This document shows, one piece after another, positions 58,948 to 64,000 of a DNA stretch of 64,000 bases. The notes beneath the pieces are model-generated. The model was given only the letters and a program-made list of their open reading frames with translations. It made no database searches and was not told the origin of the DNA. The DNA lies in the NCBI RefSeq assembly GCF_009389715.1, contig NC_052392.1, positions 34,272,125-34,336,124 of the forward strand, given 5' to 3'. The translations under genes and the position numbers were made by a program. Numbering within the stretch: position 1 is the stretch's first letter; the number at the start of each line of letters is the position of its first letter. Source of the stretch: Phoenix dactylifera (taxonomy: Eukaryota > Streptophyta > Magnoliopsida > Arecales > Arecaceae).

Positions 58948-59725
58948 GTCATGCCCCCGCCTCCGCGGGGCACATGAGGCACCTAGTGCCCACGTAGGGG
59001 CCACATGAGGGGGGAGACACGGGGCTCTCCTGCCAGATATTGTCCGATTTCGGGGCTTTACGCAAGCGTCCTTCACTTCTTTCCGATTTTGCGTATGCAA
59101 GATTTGGAGACACCTGCCTCATATGCACAGGTTCTGGACAAGTCTAGCCGATGTGGGATCTTTCATTCATCCATCCTCGGACTATCAAATGTCACGCCTC
59201 CGCCTCCGCGGAGCATGTGAGGCACCCAGTGCCCACGTGGGGGCCACATGAGGGGGGAAACACGGAGCTCCCCTGCCAGATATTGTTCGGTTCTGGGGCT
59301 TCACGCAAGCGTCCTTCACCCCTCATCGGTTTTGTTTTCCTCCCAAAACGCGTCTATAGAATTTGGAGACACCCGCCTCATATGCCCAGGCTCTAAAATG
59401 AATCTTTCCGATATGGGACTATTGGGTCTCACATCCTTTCCACCATCGAACAAGAACCGTCCTCGGCTCTGATACCAAATGTCACGCCCCCACCTGCGCG
59501 GGGCATGTGAGGCACCCAGTGCCCACGTGGGGGCCACATGAGGGGGGACACATGGGGCTCCCCTGCTAAATATTGTCCGGTTCCAGGACTTCACACAAGT
59601 GTGTTTCATCCCTCCCCGATTTTGTTTTCCTTCCAAAATGCGTTTGCAGAATTTGAAGACACCCATCTCATATGTCCAAGCCTTGGACGAGTCTAGCCGA
59701 TGTGGGATCTTTCACAAACTGAGAT
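58948..59725 (+). repeat. GC-rich triplicated repeat with TGTCACGCC starts
   Basis: Three head-to-tail units start at 58948, 59190 and 59480 with TGTCAYGCC(C/T)CC. Each continues with GCGGxGCATGTGAGGCACC, AGTGCCCACGTGGGGGCC, TATTGTCCGGTT and a CTCATATG end. Units 1 and 3 end GTCTAGCCGATGTGGGATCTTTCA; unit 2 carries extra sequence before CTCTGATACCAAA. The TGTCACGCCC start and TGATACCAAA end resemble retroelement LTR ends and primer sites. Open frames across it are by-products of its GC content. Confidence 0.85.
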
Positions 59726-59854
59726 CGAGCAATCCTACTTCGTTTCTTATGTCATTTTTGTGTATCTTTTATTTTTTTTTTCTTTTTTCACCATTAGCAA
59801 CTCTTTATAAAATTTTTGTTACACTTAGAGCTGATTCAATTCTATTATTGATAC

Positions 59855-60006
59855 TATTCTATAAAGTTCCCTTCCTAGGTCACATATCACAAATGTAGAC
59901 TCTAGTCTTATTAAACCAAAATATTAATCCTATTCTACAAAGTTCCCTTCCTAGGTCACATATAACAAATGTAGGCTCTAGTCTTATTAAACCAAAATTT
60001 TGAAAA
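59855..60006. repeat. 76-bp tandem duplication
   Basis: Units at 59855-59930 and 59931-60006 share AAGTTCCCTTCCTAGGTCAC, ACAAATGTAG and CTAGTCTTATTAAACC with only a few differences. Confidence 0.9.
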
Positions 60007-60591
60007 AAACGTCCCTTCTTACCCAAGCCTCTTCCTTTTCTTGTGTACTCAACAGATGCTTGCACCTACTTCAATGAAGTGATTGCATAAAAAAAAATAA
60101 AAAAGGCCGACTTTCTCTCTTTCCCTCCCACCCCACGTTATTTCAAACTAACATGTTGCAAGTGCAGAGACTTTGAATGCCTTTTGTTTGGCAACTCCAA
60201 ATCTGCCCATATGGAGCTCTCTATTTGTCATGTGAACCGAGCCCTCAAAGGACTGCGGTTTTTAAGCAAAAAGTCTAGGGTCTTGGACATGTCATTAATT
60301 CACATCCATCTCAATCCAAAGAACATTAAAGCACCTTCATCCCGTAGCTCACCTTTTACCATAGTCTCACATTAATTAATGGAAAAGACGCCACACGAGT
60401 TTGTTGGCTGGTACTTTTTGTAGCAGTTTAAGCTTTTAGGCTATGAGTCATGATAAATAATATCAGAATCAGTTTCATTATGCATCATAAACTCTATTAG
60501 TCAAGTAACCCATCCCTTATTGAGGGATATTAGGATTGAGTAGAATCCGAGCTATAGGTGGGTCTTCCTCTCTCGAATAGGATCCGATTTG
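60007..60591. other. Intergenic DNA without a gene
   Basis: No supported coding, RNA or repeat feature. Confidence 0.4.
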
Positions 60592-61065
60592 TTACGCCCC
60601 AGAGTCATTATCCGGGTCAGCCAGGATCGGATTTGTCACGCTCCAAACTCATCATCCGGGTTGGCCACGTGATACGACCGTATACTTCTTAGGACAGAGC
60701 CTTAAAGAATATATAAGGCTTGAAAATTTATCACAACCTCAATATCACTAAATAATAGAAATCTTAATTCATACCAAATAACAAAACTGGTCAAATTACA
60801 AAATTTAATCATCCAACCAATATTAGTGATGCCCTATTTATTCATCCCTTTCTCATGTGATCTCAACTATAGCAAAGTATCAAGCCACTTGTAACCTACA
60901 ACTCTGGAAAAAAAAAGAAAGGGGGTTATGAGCTTTACAGCCCAGTAAGAATTCTGAACCACTACACCATAAGCAATAAGAAAATAATCAATTAGCAATA
61001 TCAGATAAAATGAATATCATATCAATACTCGGAATAAGTTCTTAATTATCATTTTATCAAAAAAG

Positions 61066-61068
<3 letters not shown>

Positions 61069-61135
<67 letters not shown>
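61069..61135. repeat. (TA)n microsatellite
   Basis: About 33 uninterrupted TA units within the LTR-like element. Confidence 0.97.
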
Positions 61136-61137
<2 letters not shown>

Positions 61138-61282
61138 GAAATATAACCAATTGTTCGACAACAATTTCTTATATCATTTCAATTATTTCTCATTAACTTG
61201 ATTTTTATGTTTCTCATTGATTATTTTCCGACTTTGGACTAACCAAGATTATGACTCAGTCCAAGACTGACAAAATTCTATG

Positions 61283-61520
61283 TATAAACCCGTGGAGGCA
61301 ATCCCCATGCATTATCCCATGAGCGCCATACCACGCTTCAGCCCGTGGAGGTTATCCCCATGCATTAGTTTATGGGAACTATATCATGATTAAGCCCGTG
61401 GAGATTATCTCATGCATAAGCTCATGGAGGCTATCCCCATGCATTACCCCATATGCGCTATACCACGCTTAAGCCCGTAGTAGCTATCCCATGTGTAAGT
61501 TCATAGAGCCTATCCATCCC
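61283..61520. repeat. Minisatellite with a 26-bp base unit
   Basis: Units start CCCGTGGAGG or degraded forms and continue CTATCCCCATGCAT. Spacings are 26 or 53 bp, so the basic unit is about 26 bp with a doubled higher-order form. It is the reverse-strand relative of the array at 27590-27725. Confidence 0.8.
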
Positions 61521-63263
61521 ATGAATGTGTTAGTCCAAATCAAATCTTATTTGTCTGATTTACATATTATTCTTGTCAAATCAGTTACCATTTATACAAT
61601 GAATTTCTCTCAAATTCAAAATATCTTTATTTATATAATCATATTCTAAATATATGAGACGTATAATAACTATACAAATATATTTGTACTTGAAAATATA
61701 TATAATATATCATCACATGCCAAACCAAATTTATCGAAATAAATCTCACGATGCAAACTAAGCAGTGCAAACTAATAAATATATATATTTGGTGACTGAG
61801 CAATCCACACTTAACATGTCCAGTCAATTTAATATTAATATAAAACCAACTTATCCCTTATCAATCACTCGTCATATCAATGAATCAATTATTAAGTAAT
61901 TACCTAATTTTAGAGTTCTAATATTTTAATTATCTATATTTACTATCCTTCTTTAATTAAAATAAAGGGTTAGGGGCCTTACTTCAATTCAGAAACTAGA
62001 ATATAAAATCTCGTTGGGCTTCTTTCTTTCCAAATGACTCAATTTATCTAATCAAAAAACATATATCCAATCAAAAAAAAGATAATAGATCAGAGATTAT
62101 CAATTATGGATCCAATGGTAGCTGACAATAGTCGAGTGCAGGACAAACAACGTCAACTAGGTCGCAGCAACCGACGATTCGAGTCGGTCTGCTTTGGCCA
62201 ATCAAATCAGTCAACTCATAAAACAATAATCAGACCATAGTATAGGTAACATTATAAAGACTAATGATGATAGAGTCCAACGGTACTCGACAATGATCAG
62301 AGTAAGGCTAGCGCGACGGGCAGACATAGCGACACTGGTCCAAAACCTTTTACTGAGGTCAACTTGGATCCGCAATGAAAATATTTGAAACCCTCTTACT
62401 GGGTCCATAGAACCATAGGAAGAGAGAGAAACAAAGGAAGAGAAAATCAAGAAAGAGAGGAGAGAGAAAGAGAGAGAAGACTATCTTCTTCTCCCAAATA
62501 AGGGAGAGCCACTCTCTCTCTCTTCTTCGAATCAAGGTGGCAGCAGCCAAGGCAGCCTACTCCGCTGGTGGGTGCCCAGGGGGTCCTTTGGCCACAACCT
62601 TGCTAGCGACAGTGGCCGATTGACACAAGAAAGAAGGGAGGAAGACAAGATGAATCATGGGAGAACTCGACCTAGATCACAGCTGATCTCCCTAATTGAC
62701 GGCCACATGATCTCATAGCTCTAGGGAGGTGGCGAAGCTCGGCCTATTTTGGCAGCCGGTGGTGGTGAACATGGGAGGAAGAGATGCCAAAATAGGGTAC
62801 CCCTGTTTTGGATAAATTTCGGCGACTTGCTAGCTTGATTCACCGTGGCAAAGGCTAGAAACTGAGAAAAGGAAGAGAAAGGCAAATGACACTCACCTCA
62901 CTTTGGTGACATTTTTGGCGATGAATCAAGGAGGAGACTCGGAGAAAGATCATCGAGATCGGAGACGATTGTTGGACTCATTATGGACGACTTTCAAAGG
63001 AGAAAGAGTTAAATAGGCGAAATCCTAGAGTTCTAGTGGAACTTGGATTGTCCAAATATTTTTGATTTCACCAAAAATTCGGAGAGGAAGAAAACTCCCA
63101 CTGGAGTCTCTCCTCCACTCGGATCGTGCTACAATGCACGATCGGGCTTGGGCCTGGCCTTTTGGGGCCAACCCACATGCCCAAGGGTTGGCTACGGCGT
63201 GCCATCAGGCTTGGGCCTGGTCTTTTCAGGCCGGCCCACAAACCTAAGGGCTGGGCTATTACA

Positions 63264-64000
63264 TGATTGTGACAAGGACATCAGAAGATCAAGTAGGAGA
63301 GATTATCATATTCCCATATTGACTAATAAAAAAAAAGTGCCACATGAATTTATTATCCCAATGGCTTAAGTTTTTATATTGTGAGCCCGTAACACTCTTC
63401 CCTCTAGCATGCCATGTTTATATCTTCCATATTTCTTCAAGAATCATAGTTTATCTTGGCCACCCATCAAAAACCCTTTTGATTTAGCATATTTATGTCA
63501 AGTTCCAGCATATAAAGAACTCCTGACTGCTTCCATGTTCCTTGATGACAAGCTTCATCATGCGGGAGTGAAGGTGGTGGTCATGAGTGGATGGAAGAAA
63601 GATTCCTCTAGAGAAAATGCTTCCATGGTGGGGCAAGGGCAAGCAAGAATTCAAGGATGTGAGGACAAATATGGGTGAGGTGTGCAAGCGGTATCGTGTG
63701 CTTCAGTCTAACCATTTTTATATGATCAAGTCGGCAGAAAGGCATGGACATGGAAATCAGCAACCTCCGCTGGGATTACCATGGCCAGCCCCTTGACCTC
63801 TTGTAATGGCAATGCTTGGAGAAGACCCAAGATCACTTCTATATATAATTGTTGGACAGAAACGAAGCTAGAACTGGTATTTCAAGCACTTGGAAACCAC
63901 ATATGCTGTTATTCTTGACATAGCTACGCGGTGTTCGTCATAAAAACAGGCACAGCTTGGAAACAGGGTTTTGTTTTGTTCTTGGATGGGCATAATGATG
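63264..64000. other. Right-edge DNA; no supported gene
   Basis: Plus-strand open frames at 63409-63678 and 63587-63796 overlap in different frames and show no recognisable domain. They could be edge fragments of a transposon or gene, but nothing supports either. Confidence 0.35.

Larger units (their letters stand above)
60592..63263 (+). mobile_element. LTR-like element with internal minisatellite, copy 2
   Basis: It starts TGTTACGCCCCAGAG at 60592, with a second closely similar start TGTCACGCTCC at 60633, and ends near GGGCTGGGCTATTACA at 63263. TG/CA ends and the flanks CGATT / TGATT (4 of 5 match) suggest an LTR with a worn 5-bp duplication. It is the plus-strand relative of 26340-28312, sharing the start block, the minisatellite, GAGTTAAATAGGCxAAATCC and GGGCTTGGGCCTGGCC. 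It encodes no retroelement protein, so a solo LTR is the simplest reading. A TA microsatellite (61069-61135) has lengthened it. Confidence 0.65.

Noticed and set aside
58912..59666. Cys/Arg/Pro-rich open frames in the GC-rich triplicated repeat
   Set aside because: Both strands are open because of base composition, and the frames repeat with the DNA units; no protein signature.

Overview
The window looks like plant nuclear DNA, most likely from a monocot with a repeat-rich genome. A palm is my guess, from the GC-rich intronless esterase gene, the very long AT-rich introns and the kinds of repeats present; nothing in the window fixes the species. Only about 5-6 kb codes for conserved protein. 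The rest is AT-rich intergenic sequence, introns, and old and young transposable elements.

Four protein-coding loci and one tRNA can be supported. On the minus strand at 6687-7270 are two exons of a membrane-anchored sulfotransferase-like protein, whose downstream exons are not seen. At 24158-25222 is a complete single-exon class-I carboxylesterase (CXE/GID1-like). At 31419-50243 is a complete 13-exon gene for the gamma subunit of translation initiation factor eIF2B, whose introns make up about 93% of the locus. At 54670-57767 is a complete 3-exon NPF (NRT1/PTR) transporter close to NPF3.1. A tRNA-Ala(UGC) at 50376-50448 lies on the plus strand, head to head with the eIF2B-gamma gene. These genes do not form a pathway; they are ordinary plant neighbours separated by repeats.

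Layout: 0-4 kb holds a degenerate hAT transposon with a BED finger and DUF659-like core. 4-6.6 kb has tandem duplications and AT-rich DNA. 6.7-10.2 kb holds the sulfotransferase exons followed by nested tandem duplications. 11.9-13.6 kb is a second copy of the hAT family, inverted. 16.2-17.0 kb is LTR-like, and 17.8-18.1 kb may be a 5' exon of an unknown gene. Two MITE-like elements lie at 18.2 and 21.7 kb. The carboxylesterase follows, then a 2-kb LTR-like element at 26.3-28.3 kb whose inverted relative occupies 60.6-63.3 kb. The eIF2B-gamma introns contain a 1,063-bp hAT-type element with a perfect 8-bp target duplication, a third copy of the degenerate hAT family, tandem duplications and microsatellites. 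A broken Copia retrotransposon at 52.3-54.4 kb separates eIF2B-gamma from the NPF gene. Upstream of NPF lie degenerate tandem repeats and a GC-rich triplicated repeat.

I found no clear new system. The most useful leads are the related hAT copies with a shared amber stop, the intronic hAT element with intact ends, the inverted pair of LTR-like elements with an internal minisatellite, and two active-site substitutions (oxyanion-hole Gln in the esterase, ExxDR in the transporter).
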